Below, piece after piece: positions 27,070-35,865 of a DNA stretch of 64,000 nucleotides. A model generated the notes under the pieces. That model was not told where the DNA came from, searched no databases, and was given only the letters and a program-made list of their open reading frames with translations. The translations under genes were made by a program, and so were the position numbers. Position 1 is the stretch's first letter, and every line of letters starts with the position of its first letter. This stretch comes from CAVVMA01 sp963830715 (lineage in GTDB: Bacteria > Desulfobacterota > Binatia > Binatales > Binataceae): contig CAWHNS010000009.1 in the NCBI GenBank assembly GCA_963830715.1, positions 62,001-126,000 of the forward strand, in the 5' to 3' direction.

Positions 27070-28764
27070 ATGCCGGCCAAACAGGTTGAGCTTCACGAAA
27101 ATGCGCGGGTTGGAATAATTGCGGGCGCCACCTTGGTAGCCCAGGCGGCTCGCGTCACGCTGGGACCCAAAGGGCGCAACGTGATGATCCAGCGCAGCTT
27201 CGGCGCGCCGATCGTGACCAAGGACGGCGTGACCGTGGTCAAGGAAATCGAGCTCGAAGATCGATTCCAGAACATGGGCGCGAAGCTCATTCGCGAGGTC
27301 GCGCAGAAGACCTCTGATATCGCCGGCGACGGAACCACCACCGCCACCCTGCTCGCGGGCGCGATCGTGCATGAAGGCGTGAAGCTGATCGCGGCCGGGA
27401 TGCCGCCGATGGAACTCAGGCGCGGAATCGAGGCCGCCGTGCGCAAGGCCGTCGAGACCATCAAGCAGATGGCGCGGCCGATCAAGGATCGCGAGCGGAT
27501 GTGTCAGGTCGCCACCATCGCTTCCAACGGCGACTCCGCAATCGGCAAGATCGTCGCGGACGCGATGGAAAAAGTGGGCAAGGAAGGCGTGATCACGGTC
27601 GAAGAGGCGCGCGGACTGGAGACCACGCTCGATCTCGTCCAGGGCATGCGCTTCGATCGCGGCTATCTGTCGCCCTACTTCGCCACCAATCCGGAGAAGA
27701 TGACGGTCGAGACTCGAGGAACCGCTAATCCTGTTTCACGAAAAAAAGATCTCGGCGCTGCGCGAATTCGTCCCGCTGCTCGAGAAGGTGGCGCAAACCG
27801 GGCGGCCCCTTCTGGTGATCGCGGAGGAAGTCGAGGGCGAGGCGCTGGCCGCGCTGGTCGTCAACAAGCTTCGCGGGACCCTCAAGATAGCCGCGGTCAA
27901 GGCGCCGGGCTTCGGCGATCGCCGCAAGGAGATGCTCTCCGACATGGCGATACTGACCGGCGGCACGGTGATCTCCGAAGATCTCGGTTTCAAACTGGAG
28001 AACGTGCAGCCCAATCAGCTCGGGCGATGCCGCCGCGTGAGTATCGACAAGGACAACACCACGATCGTCGGCGGCGCGGGCAAGAAGCCGGAGATCCAGG
28101 GGCGAATCGAGCAGATCCGAAGCCAGATCGTCGAAACAACCTCGGACTACGATCGCGAAAAGCTCCAGGAGCGCCTGGCGAAGCTCACCGGCGGCGTCGC
28201 AGTCATCAAGGTTGGCGCCGCAACCGAAGTGGAACTCAAAGAGAAGAAGGCGCGCGTCGATGACGCGGTGCATGCGCTGCGCGCCGCAGTCGAAGAGGGA
28301 GTTGTCCCGGGTGGCGGCGTCACGCTGCTGCGCGCGGCCAGGGACCTGAAAAATCTCCGCCTCAACGAAGCGCAAAAAGCCGGCGCGTCGATCGTGGCGC
28401 GCGCGATGTCCGAGCCGCTGCGCCAAATCGCGGCCAACGCCGGCTGCGAGCCGTCGGTGGTCGCGAACAAAGTCTCCGAGGGCAACGGTGACTTCGGCTT
28501 CAACGCCGCCACCGAAACCTACGAGGATTTGGTGAAGGCCGGCGTAATCGATCCCGCGAAGGTCGTTCGCACCGCGCTGGAGAATGCCGCCAGCGCCGCT
28601 GCGATGTTCATCACGACCGAAGCCGCGGTGGTCGAGAAGCCGAAAAAGAAAAAGCCGCTTCCGCCGATGCCGCCGGGCGGCGGCATGGGATGGGCGGAAT
28701 GGGAGGCATGGGTGGAATGGGTGGAATGGACGGTATGGACGATTTCGGCGGCGATGATTTCTAA
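27070..28764 (+). CDS. groEL: GroEL chaperonin (solitary, no groES adjacent), two frameshifts
   Basis: Start ATG 27070 (MPAKQVELHENAR). The first frame contains VTLGPKGRNVMI, DGVTVVKEIELED and AGDGTTTATLLA, the ATP-binding residues. Near 27717 an extra base shifts into the frame reading EPLILFHEKKISALREFVP, then KAPGFGDRRKEML, GVAVIKVGA, VEEGVVPGGGV. A second break near 28690 restores the GGM-repeat tail and the end DDFGGDDF at TAA 28762-28764. Length is ~565 aa. The tail carries an unusual PKKKKPLPPMPPGG insert before the GGM repeats. No groES or CIRCE element is found upstream, so this is probably an extra copy. Confidence 0.88.
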
Positions 28765-29027
28765 ACGGATTTCCAATCGCTTGAAAATTGCCTCTCGAGT
28801 TGGAGGGCTGGGCTTGCAGTCAACTTCGCGCTCATATACCCAATATACAGGGGATCGATTCGTATCGACGCGCAGTGGACCTAATACACAGGCACCGATT
28901 GCAGTAGCAATTCGCGACGTGTAAGCTCCGAAGAGCCCCAAGGATGTCCAAAAAAGTGCAGGTCGCGGCTCGCGCAAAGTCTTAGGCGCTGCGGGGCTGC
29001 CGCGCAAAGATTCAAGGAGGAGAGTGA

Positions 29028-29474
29028 ATGGAAGGGTTAAGAACTTCTAAACTTGTCGGACTTGCCGGGGCTGCGTTAGCCCTTTCGTTGCTGGTGGGAT
29101 GCTCGTCCAACCAGCCCGATCCGGCGCAGCGAGCCCAGAACGCGGCGCAGCGCGCCGATCAGGCCGCCTCTCGCGCTGAGGCTGCTGCCGGCAAGGCGCA
29201 GGCTGCCGCCCAGCAAGCTCAGGCTGCGGCCAGCCGCGTTGATCAGGCGGCCAGCGATGCGAAGGCTGCTGCTGATCGCGCCGAGGCGATCGCCGCCAAG
29301 ACGACGGCGGAAGCTCCGGCACATCACGCCGTTCATCATCGCCATCACAAGAAGGCGGCGGCTGAAGAGGGTGGCGCCGCGGCAGGCGGCGGTACTGCGG
29401 CTCCTGAGGCTGCCCCACCCGCAGCTGCTGCACCAGCGCCCGCGCCCGCAGGCGGTAGCGGCGGCACTCCGTAA
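29028..29474 (+). CDS. Alanine-zipper lipoprotein with His/Ala/Pro-rich tail, second of two
   Basis: 148 aa, ATG 29028 after AAGGAGGAGAG. Signal peptide with lipobox LVGC (Cys at ~25). Residues ~35-90 are an Ala/Gln/Arg heptad helix (AAQRADQAASRAEAAAGKAQ) similar to the 26105 lipoprotein. Residues ~95-108 are a histidine-rich stretch (HHAVHHRHHKK), which could bind metal. The tail is Ala/Gly/Pro low complexity. It probably arose by duplication with the 26105 gene; the two flank groEL. The 263-bp gap 28765-29027 upstream shows no gene. Confidence 0.72.
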   Translation: MEGLRTSKLVGLAGAALALSLLVGCSSNQPDPAQRAQNAAQRADQAASRAEAAAGKAQAAAQQAQAAASRVDQAASDAKAAADRAEAIAAKTTAEAPAHHAVHHRHHKKAAAEEGGAAAGGGTAAPEAAPPAAAAPAPAPAGGSGGTP

Positions 29475-29495
29475 CTCAAGTTTTGAACGATGCGA

Positions 29496-29524
29496 GAGGG
29501 CGTCCCCGATTGGCGGGCGCCCTC
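29496..29524. terminator. Possible terminator between lipoprotein and alcohol dehydrogenase
   Basis: GAGGGCG (29496-29502) pairs with CGCCCTC (29518-29524) in the gap between convergent genes. No clear T-run follows, so this is tentative. Confidence 0.4.
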
Positions 29525-29603
29525 CTCGTTGGGCCGTCCCGATATCGAGAGGCGCGCGTTACACGGTGACCCGTCGCGGCTTGGGTCGTCGCGCGCGACG
29601 TGC

Positions 29604-30625
29604 TCATTCCCCGAAGGTCACGACCACTTTGAGCGCCTCGGGCTGCTGCGCGGTCGAGAACGCGTCGTTGATTCGTGCCAGCGGAAAACGATGCGTCACC
29701 AAGTCGGACGCGCAGATCACACCACGCTCGACCAGGCGCAGGGCCTCGCGCGTGTCTTCCGGCCCGCACGAATAGCTCGGGATGAGCCGTACTTCGTTGA
29801 AATAGAGGTCGTGCGGCTTGACGGTCATCTCTTCGCCGGGCGGCGTGGCGGTGAATTGCACCACGGTCGCGCCTTTGCCGGCCGCGGCGATGCCAGCGCC
29901 GATCACCTTCGCGCTGCCCGGTCCGGCCACGACTATGTCGGCCATCGCGCCGCCGGTCAGTTCGCGCACCTGCTCGATAAGGTTATCGCCCGTGACGGTG
30001 ATTCCGTAGTCGGCGCCGAGCTCGCGTGCCCGTGACGCACGCCGCTCGAACAGATCCGCTCCGATTATCAGGCCCGCGCCCCGATTGCGCGCGATCCGCA
30101 CGTGCATCATTCCCATGATCCCAAGCCCGATCACCAGCATCGATTCGCCCGGCTTGAGCCCGATCGGTTGATTGATTTCACCACGCATGCCGCCGGCTCG
30201 ATCAGCACGCCGTCGAGGTCGGTCACATGGTCGGGCAGCTTGAACGAATCGCGCTGATTGACCGCACTCGCCGCGAAATACTCCGCCATCCCGCCCGGCG
30301 TGATCTTGCTCGCGCGCCAGGTCGGGCAATGCACGTAATGGCCGCGGCGGCAAGCCGCGCAGGTGAAGCAGGGCGCGTGATGATGCACGAAAACGCGGTC
30401 GCCCGGCCTGAAATCGCGGACCAACTTTCCGGCTTCCTCGACTACGCCGACCGGTTCGTGTCCCAGCACCAGCGGCGCCTTGCGCTTCAAGTACCAGGGC
30501 ATGATATCGCCGGAGCAGATTCCGCACGCACGCGTGCGCACGAGGATATCGGTGGGTCCGATCTCCGGCCGGCCAGCCTCCTCCAGCCGGATATCGCCAA
30601 AATCGTAAAGTCGCGCGACCTGCAT
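29604..30625 (-). CDS. Zinc-dependent alcohol dehydrogenase (MDR family), frameshift near 30180
   Basis: Start ATG 30625 (MQVARLYDFGDIRLEE). The first frame has the catalytic zinc site CGICSGD and GHEPVGVV, and a four-cysteine structural zinc lobe (CFTCAACRRGHYVHC). Near 30175-30185 the frame changes; the second frame holds the NAD-binding VIGLGIMGMMHVRIAR and runs to the stop at 29604. The rejoined length is ~340 aa, typical of sorbitol/threonine dehydrogenase-like MDRs. Substrate not predictable. It is divergent from the Nudix gene across an inverted repeat. Confidence 0.82.
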
Positions 30626-30633
30626 GAAAACAC

Positions 30634-30716
30634 TTAACCACAAAGGCACAAAGACACGAAGATAGGCGCCGGCCAGAAACCAAATTTCCTTCGTGACTTT
30701 GCGCCTTTGTGGTTAA
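30634..30716. repeat. Inverted repeat, ACCACAAAGGCAC family
   Basis: The left arm at 30634-30661 starts TTAACCACAAAGGCACAAAG; the right arm at 30689-30716 ends GCGCCTTTGTGGTTAA. It fills the whole gap between the divergent alcohol dehydrogenase and Nudix genes. Degenerate relatives occur at 32998-33010 and 33883-33952. Confidence 0.7.
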
Positions 30717-30724
30717 ATCTCCTC

Positions 30725-31159
30725 ATGCCGCGCCCGACCAGCCCGCCGGTTGCCGCCGACGTGATTATCGAAATCGGAGAGCGAATCGTTCTTATCGAGC
30801 GCAGGAATTTCCCCTCCGGATGGGCGATCCCGGGCGGATTCGTCGACCTGGGCGAGAGCGTCGAGGACGCCGCGATACGCGAGATGCGCGAGGAGACCTC
30901 GCTCGAGGTGGAACTGACGGCGCTGCTGGGCGTTTACTCGCGTCCGGGCCGCGATCCTCGCGGAGATACCGTCAGCGTGGTGTATGTCGGGCGTTCGACC
31001 GGCACGCCCAAGGCTGACGACGACGCCAGGGCGATCGCGCTGTTCGCCCCGGCTGAGCCGCCATCGCCGCTCGCGTTCGATCACGCCGAAATCCTCGCCG
31101 ACTATGTGGCGTACCGGAAGACCGGCCGCATCCCCCCGCCGCGCGCCCGGTTCCGATAA
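30725..31159 (+). CDS. Nudix hydrolase (ADP-ribose pyrophosphatase-like)
   Basis: 144 aa from ATG 30725. A complete Nudix box, GGFVDLGESVEDAAIREMREET, fits GX5EX7REUXEEXGU except for Thr near the end. Upstream WAIPGGF is typical of the ADP-ribose/NADH pyrophosphatase subgroup. It hydrolyses a nucleoside diphosphate linked to another moiety, in the cytosol. The start sits 8 bp after a repeat arm, so no native Shine-Dalgarno is visible. Confidence 0.85.
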   Translation: MPRPTSPPVAADVIIEIGERIVLIERRNFPSGWAIPGGFVDLGESVEDAAIREMREETSLEVELTALLGVYSRPGRDPRGDTVSVVYVGRSTGTPKADDDARAIALFAPAEPPSPLAFDHAEILADYVAYRKTGRIPPPRARFR

Positions 31160-31266
31160 TGGAAACTAACCGCGAGGTCGCCCTGTCCCCTTGTCTGAAC
31201 TCGTCGCTTTAAGTAACTTAGAGCACTCGACAAGTAATCTATTTGCAGGAGTATCGTTTTCCAGCG

Positions 31267-31812
31267 ATGGAAGAGGGTTTTACGCTGTGGTTCACTGGTC
31301 TTTCGGGCGCCGGCAAGTCGACTTTGGCCAATATGGTCGCGGAGCAACTGCTATCCCGGGGCCATCGCGTCGAAGTGCTCGACGGTGACGAAATTCGGAC
31401 CAATCTCTCCAAAGGACTCGGTTTCTCGAAAGAGGACCGCGATACCAACATCCGCCGAATCGGTTATGTCGCCAGGCTGCTCTCGCGAAACGGCGTGGTC
31501 GCGATAACCGCGGCGATTTCGCCCTATCGCGAGATTCGCGACGAGGTGCGCAAGACGCACGGCCGCTTCTTCGAGGTCTATGTGAAGTGTTCGCTCGAAA
31601 AGCTCGTCGAGCGTGACGTCAAGGGCCTCTACAAGAAGGCGCTCAAGGGCGAGATCGCATCGTTTACCGGCGTCTCCGATCCGTACGAGGAACCGCACAA
31701 TCCCGAGCTCGTGCTCCAGTCCGATCGCGAGACCCCGGCCGAGAGCCTCGCACGCCTGCTCGCGCGGCTGGAAGAGCTGAACTACGTCCGCGGCAACGGG
31801 GTGCCGAGATGA
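31267..31812 (+). CDS. cysC: Adenylylsulfate kinase (APS kinase)
   Basis: 181 aa from ATG 31267 (MEEGFTLWFTGLSGAGKST). P-loop GLSGAGKST, DGDEIRTNLS, GFSKEDRDTNIRRI and the PAPS/lid region LYKKALKGEIASFTGVSDPYEEP are diagnostic. It makes PAPS from APS in the cytosol. TTG 31243 is an in-frame alternative, closer to AGGAG, but the homology begins at the ATG. The stop overlaps the sat start (ATGA). Confidence 0.92.
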   Translation: MEEGFTLWFTGLSGAGKSTLANMVAEQLLSRGHRVEVLDGDEIRTNLSKGLGFSKEDRDTNIRRIGYVARLLSRNGVVAITAAISPYREIRDEVRKTHGRFFEVYVKCSLEKLVERDVKGLYKKALKGEIASFTGVSDPYEEPHNPELVLQSDRETPAESLARLLARLEELNYVRGNGVPR

Positions 31813-32984
31813 GCGCATTTGTGGGCGCGATCGCGCCGCATGGCGGCGGCGAACTCGTCGATCTGAAAGCGCCGCCGGCCGAGCGCGCAAGCCTGCGCGC
31901 GCACGCCTCGGGGCTTTCCGCCGTCACGCTCAGCTCGCGCGATCTCTCCGACCTTGAGATGCTCGCCTCGGGCGCGTTCTCGCCGCTGGTGGGTTACATG
32001 GGCGAGGCCGACTACGCCCGCAGCCGCGACGAGATGCGGCTCGCCTCGGGTGTTCCCTGGTCCATTCCGATCACGCTCGGAGTCGGCGACGATCAGGCCT
32101 CGAAGCTCAAGCCCGGAGTCGACGTGGCGCTCGCGGCCGAGAATGGAACGCGCCTGGCGATCCTCAAGCTCGCGGAGATCTTCAAGGTCGATCGGAAGCG
32201 GGAGGCCGAGGCGGTGTTCGGCACCGGCGACGAGAATCATCCCGGCGTCAGGAATGTGCTCTCCACGCCGCCCATCTGCCTGGCCGGACGCGTAATCCTG
32301 TTCGAGGAAATTCCCGGCCGGACTTTCCTGGAGTATCGACTCGAGCCGCGCCAGACGCGGGCGGCGTTCGACGATCGCGGATGGAAGAAAATCGTCGCGT
32401 TCCAGACCCGCAACCCAACCCATCGCGCGCACGAGTATATCCAGAAGACCGCGCTCGAGATTTGCGATGGCCTGCTGCTCCATCCGCTGGTCGGCGAGAC
32501 CAAGGGCGACGACGTACCCGCCGCGGTCCGGATGGAAACCTACAAGGTGTTGCTCAACCTCTACTATCCGAAGGACCGCGCGATGCTTTCCGTGATGCCG
32601 GCGCACATGCGCTACGGCGGCCCGCGCGAGGCGATCCTGCACGCGATCGTGCGCCGCAACTACGGATGCACCCACTTCATCGTCGGGCGCGACCACGCCG
32701 GAGTGGGCAACTATTACGGCAGCTACGACGCGCAAAAGATCTTCGAGCGCTTCAGCCCCGCCGAGATCGGCATCACGCCGCTGTGCTTCGAGAACACCTT
32801 CTATTGCCGGCGCTGCGACGAGATGGCATCGATCAAGACCTGCCCCCATAGCGACGCGGATCGCCTGATCCTCTCAGGCACCAAAGTCCGCGAGATGCTG
32901 AGAAAAGGCGAAGCTCCGCCGCCCGAGTTCACGCGCCCCGAAATCGCGGCGATCCTCGTCAACGCGATGCGCGATCAGCGCTAG
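31809..32984 (+). CDS. sat: Sulfate adenylyltransferase (ATP sulfurylase, Sat type)
   Basis: 391 aa. The active-site QTRNPTHRAHEYIQK (QXRN and HXXH) and GRDHAGVGNYYG motifs are intact. A zinc-site-like FYCRRCDEMASIKTCPH lies near residue 345, common in bacterial/archaeal homomeric Sat. It activates sulfate to APS; with the overlapping cysC it gives PAPS for assimilation or sulfonation. No APS/PAPS reductase lies in the window. Confidence 0.93.
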   Translation: MSAFVGAIAPHGGGELVDLKAPPAERASLRAHASGLSAVTLSSRDLSDLEMLASGAFSPLVGYMGEADYARSRDEMRLASGVPWSIPITLGVGDDQASKLKPGVDVALAAENGTRLAILKLAEIFKVDRKREAEAVFGTGDENHPGVRNVLSTPPICLAGRVILFEEIPGRTFLEYRLEPRQTRAAFDDRGWKKIVAFQTRNPTHRAHEYIQKTALEICDGLLLHPLVGETKGDDVPAAVRMETYKVLLNLYYPKDRAMLSVMPAHMRYGGPREAILHAIVRRNYGCTHFIVGRDHAGVGNYYGSYDAQKIFERFSPAEIGITPLCFENTFYCRRCDEMASIKTCPHSDADRLILSGTKVREMLRKGEAPPPEFTRPEIAAILVNAMRDQR

Positions 32985-33033
32985 CCGGCAGAACGCCGAC
33001 CACAAAGGCAGCATCGCGGCGAAGCGCTTTAAG

Positions 33034-33057
33034 CCCTCTCCCACGAATGGGAGAGGG
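33034..33057. repeat. CCCTCTCCCA hairpin repeat
   Basis: A perfect 10-bp stem (CCCTCTCCCA/TGGGAGAGGG) with a CGAA loop, followed by TGGGGGCGAGGG. It lies in the 203-bp gap between sat and the antitoxin gene; it may act as a terminator-like or REP element. A related element is at 4159-4181. Confidence 0.55.
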
Positions 33058-33187
33058 TGGGGGCGAGGGTCCGGCAGAGTAAAATTGCTGGTGTCAATCG
33101 TAATCGCGCGGATATGGTGTCGTACGATTGTGCGACGATGCCCCAGATTTTTACTATCATGGCCAATGTGACTGTGGGGCTCGGTAT

Positions 33188-33440
33188 ATGAAGACTTCCA
33201 CCTGGACCGTGGCTGAAGCCAAGGCGCGATTCAGCGAACTGATCGAGCGCGCCCGCTCGCGCGGCCCGCAAACCATCACGCGTCACGGCCGCACGGCGGC
33301 GCTCATCGTGGCCGCGGACGAATGGGAGCGCAAAACGAAGCGCGCCGGCAATCTAGCCGAGTTCTTTGCCGGTTCGCCGCTGCCAAACTCCGGACTCAAG
33401 CTTAAGCGCGCCAAGGGCTTCCGCGCGAGCCGGAGCTGTG
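33188..33440 (+). CDS. Phd/YefM-type antitoxin, 3' end frameshifted
   Basis: ~83 aa from ATG 33188. N-terminal MKTSTWTVAEAKARFSELIERA is the DNA-binding Phd/YefM fold, then TITRHGRTAALIVAADEWE. As written the frame reads through into the toxin. One extra base in CCGG near 33431 would give ...FRASREL and a TGA overlapping the toxin GTG, the usual TA arrangement. It neutralises the downstream PIN-domain toxin and probably represses its own promoter. Confidence 0.78.
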
Positions 33441-33861
33441 AGCTTCCTGCTCGACACCAACGTGATCTCCGAATGGACCAAGCCGACCAAACCCCGGCGT
33501 CGTCGCCTGGCAGGCTGAAGTCGACGAAGACCGCGTGTTCCTCAGCGTGATTGCTCTCGCCGAGCTGCGCCATGGAATCGAGCGCATGGCCCAGAGCGCG
33601 CGCCGCGGGCGCCTCGATGAATGGCTGCGACAGGAACTGCCGCGGCGTTTCGAGAAAAGGATTCTGCCGCTCAGCGAGGTCGTCGCCGACGCCTGGGGTA
33701 AACTGATGGCGCAGAGCGAAGCGGCCGGTCGTCCGATCGACGCGATGGACGCGTTCATCGCCGCGACCGTCAATGCGCATGACCTGACGCTCGTGACTCG
33801 CAACACCGGAGACTTCAAAGCGTGGGTGAAGGCAATCGTAAACCCGTGGACTGAAAAGTGA
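33438..33861 (+). CDS. vapC: VapC/FitB-like PIN-domain ribonuclease toxin, frameshift at 33492-33495
   Basis: Start GTG 33438 (VSFLLDTNVISEWTKP) with the first catalytic Asp. An extra C in the CCCC run at 33492-33495 breaks the frame; removing it gives GVVAWQAEVDEDRVFLSVIALAELRHGIE (conserved Glu), then PIDAMDAFIAATV and LVTRNTGDF with the remaining Asp residues. About 140 aa. An RNA-cleaving toxin paired with the Phd/YefM-like antitoxin. As sequenced it would be inactive. Confidence 0.8.
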
Positions 33862-33882
33862 TCGTGCAACGCGCGTCAATCG

Positions 33883-33952
33883 ACCACAAAGGCACGAAGA
33901 CACCCACCGAGATTCCTTTCTTTGTCTGACTTCGCGTGTTGGTGGTTAAATC
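33883..33952. repeat. Degenerate inverted repeat, ACCACAAAGGCAC family
   Basis: Left arm ACCACAAAGGCACGAAGACAC (33883-33903), right arm ending GTGTTGGTGGTTAAATC (to about 33952). It fills the gap between the toxin gene and the convergent VOC gene. Same family as 30634-30716. Confidence 0.6.
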
Positions 33953-33962
33953 CTGATTCTTC

Positions 33963-34863
33963 TCAGCCCGGCTTGCGGCGCTCGGCGGCTCGTTTGGCGC
34001 GTTCCGGATCGCCCGACCACAGCCACGCGTTCTCGGTCCGGCTGACTCCGACCAGCACTCCGCAAAATGCGCTCGGATGGATGAAGATTCCGCTCAGGCC
34101 GGCGCCGTCGCGCCGCCCCACCGCGAATCGCGCCTTTAGCTTCTCCAGCCGCGACGCGATTGCCGCAACGTCGTCGGCCTCGACGTAGAACATGTAGAGC
34201 GAGTCGCCGCGCTTTGAATGAAAACGGCCCATCGCCTTTTCCGGCTCAGTGATCTGCGACAGCTCGATCCGATCGAGGCGCGCGGTCGCCCCCGGCGCGG
34301 GCGCCCCCGGCGCGGTCGCGTCGAACATCAGAAGCGAACCCGTGTAACCGAACTCCCCGCTGGTGATCGGCACGAAGTGCGATCGATCCAGCTCGAAAAG
34401 CTGCGCGTAGCGATCCGCCGCCGCACGCCAGTTCCCGATCACGTTGGTGACTTCATAGATCCACTTGATGAGCCCGACCGGCGCGCGCTCATGATGGGCG
34501 CTCAGCACTGCGCGCATCCCGAACGTCGCCGACGGCTCGACGAACAACTGGCCGCCCGAGGTCTTGAACGCGGCGCCCGCGCTCTCCAGCCGGCGCGCCG
34601 ATGCGTCGATATCGGCGACCGAGAACCCGGCGGCAAACAGTCCGCCGCCCCATCGCTGGATGAAATCGCCGACTGGACCCGCGCCCGCCGGCTCGAGCAA
34701 CTCGATTAGGCTCGTGCCTGCCTGTACGGTCGTGCGGCGAGCGCCGAGCGCCGCGACCTCGATCCTGGCGGAGCATCTCCGATCCGAAAATTTCACCGAT
34801 CGTGCGCGCCGCGGAGGCGGCGTCCCGCACCGCGATCTGCACCCGATCGACCCGCTTGAGCAT
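33963..34863 (-). CDS. Two-domain VOC (glyoxalase/dioxygenase fold) protein, frameshift near 34772
   Basis: Start ATG 34863 (MLKRVDRVQIAVRDAASAARTIGEIFG). One base change around 34770-34775 leads into IEVAALGARRTTVQAGTSLIELLEP and then a second VOC module beginning LIKWIYEVTNVIGNWRAAADRYAQLF. About 300 aa in total. Both halves have the beta-alpha-beta-beta-beta pattern of the vicinal-oxygen-chelate superfamily. Metal ligands are incomplete, so activity is uncertain. It follows a SnoaL-like gene by 23 bp, likely one operon. Confidence 0.7.
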
Positions 34864-34886
34864 GGTTGTCCTCCTTCTGCGCGCCG

Positions 34887-35300
34887 CTACTGAATGGGCG
34901 GCTCTTCCATCGGCGGCGAGACGACCGGCGACCCATGATGCACAGTGAGCCACCATTTCTGCCCGACGTGCTCGAACACGTTGGTCGCCAGCACCTTGCT
35001 GCGCATCGTGCCGTCGTAGCCGCTCTGGGTGAGATTCTCCTCCACCACGACGACCGCGATGTCCCCGCTGATCATCACGTCCATATCGCCGAGTTCGAAC
35101 TTCATCTCGAAGGTGTTGTCGAAGATCCGCGCCCAGCTCTCCATCACCGGAGCCCATCCGGAGAGTTTCGCCCATCCCGGATGGATGCAAATGATGCCGG
35201 GCTCCTTGAGCCAGACCTCGGCCATGTTCTCGATGTCGAGCGTCTCGAAGGCGCGGTAGAACTCGGCATTGGCCTTAAGGACTTCTTCGCGATCGGACAT
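34887..35300 (-). CDS. SnoaL/NTF2-like protein (DUF4440-type)
   Basis: 137 aa. Cone-shaped NTF2 fold pattern: helix MSDREEVLKANAEFYRAFETLD, EVWLKEPGIICIHPGWAKLSG, then strands MKFELGDMDVMISGDIAVVVVEENL and KWWLTVHHGSPV. The last segment (WxLVHHHxS-like) is typical of the SnoaL_3/DUF4440 group. Substrate unknown; members include isomerases and small-molecule-binding proteins. Confidence 0.72.
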   Translation of the reverse strand: MSDREEVLKANAEFYRAFETLDIENMAEVWLKEPGIICIHPGWAKLSGWAPVMESWARIFDNTFEMKFELGDMDVMISGDIAVVVVEENLTQSGYDGTMRSKVLATNVFEHVGQKWWLTVHHGSPVVSPPMEEPPIQ

Positions 35301-35397
35301 GATCGGAATGAAACCACATATGAACGCAGATGAATATAGATTTCAGAGCTGTGCCCGGCTGCCAATTCCGCTCTCATTCGCAGGCCCGGATTCGTGC

Positions 35398-35417
35398 TCA
35401 TCAGTGGCTAAAATCTG
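35398..35417. repeat. Direct repeat copy 1 (TCATCAGTGGCTAAAATCTG)
   Basis: 20 bp that recur at 35862-35881 with one mismatch. It lies at the 3' end of the low-GC membrane ORF and supplies its last codons. An oppositely oriented relative (AACCACATATGAACGCAGATG) begins at 35311. The motif belongs to a common intergenic palindrome type in environmental genomes. Confidence 0.6.
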
Positions 35418-35865
35418 ACCGCTTGGCAGCAGGGATGAATCCGAGGATAAACACGCCGTAAAAATTCAAGACAAGCATCCCACAGAGATAGAAACCATAA
35501 ATGCCGTTTCTGGGGATCAGCAAAACGATGTAAGCGGCAGACGTTATCCAAAGAATCGGGCCATAAATACACAAGTTCTTCGCGCCAGTTCTTACAAGAG
35601 ACCACAGCACAAGGGGTGCGAAGACAAATGAAGTCACGGTGCTAACCATAAGAGCAACCGGGACGACAGCGGGCAGCCGCAGCGTATCGATTGAAAAACG
35701 CCCGGACGCACAAGCAGCGAACAGCAATCCCATCGTCTCGTCACGGAATAACTCCAACTCATTGCCGCTGCTAACAATGCTCGCGAGACGTAGTTCGTTA
35801 GTGACCCACGAAAAACCATGTTCTCCCCGATCAGTGTTTATTCCGTGGGCGGGATCTGCGTTCAT
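35401..35865 (-). CDS. Hypothetical membrane protein between direct repeats
   Basis: Up to 154 aa. Hydrophobic segments at about residues 63-90, 97-117 and 123-146 (LPAVVPVALMVSTVTSFVFAP, IYGPILWITSAAYIVLLIP, FYLCGMLVLNFYGVFILGF) suggest three membrane helices. No family recognised. The first ~18 and last ~4 residues are encoded by the flanking repeats, so the native start is probably further in. Base composition is visibly lower in GC than neighbours, hinting at transfer. Confidence 0.45.
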   Translation of the reverse strand: MNADPAHGINTDRGEHGFSWVTNELRLASIVSSGNELELFRDETMGLLFAACASGRFSIDTLRLPAVVPVALMVSTVTSFVFAPLVLWSLVRTGAKNLCIYGPILWITSAAYIVLLIPRNGIYGFYLCGMLVLNFYGVFILGFIPAAKRSDFSH

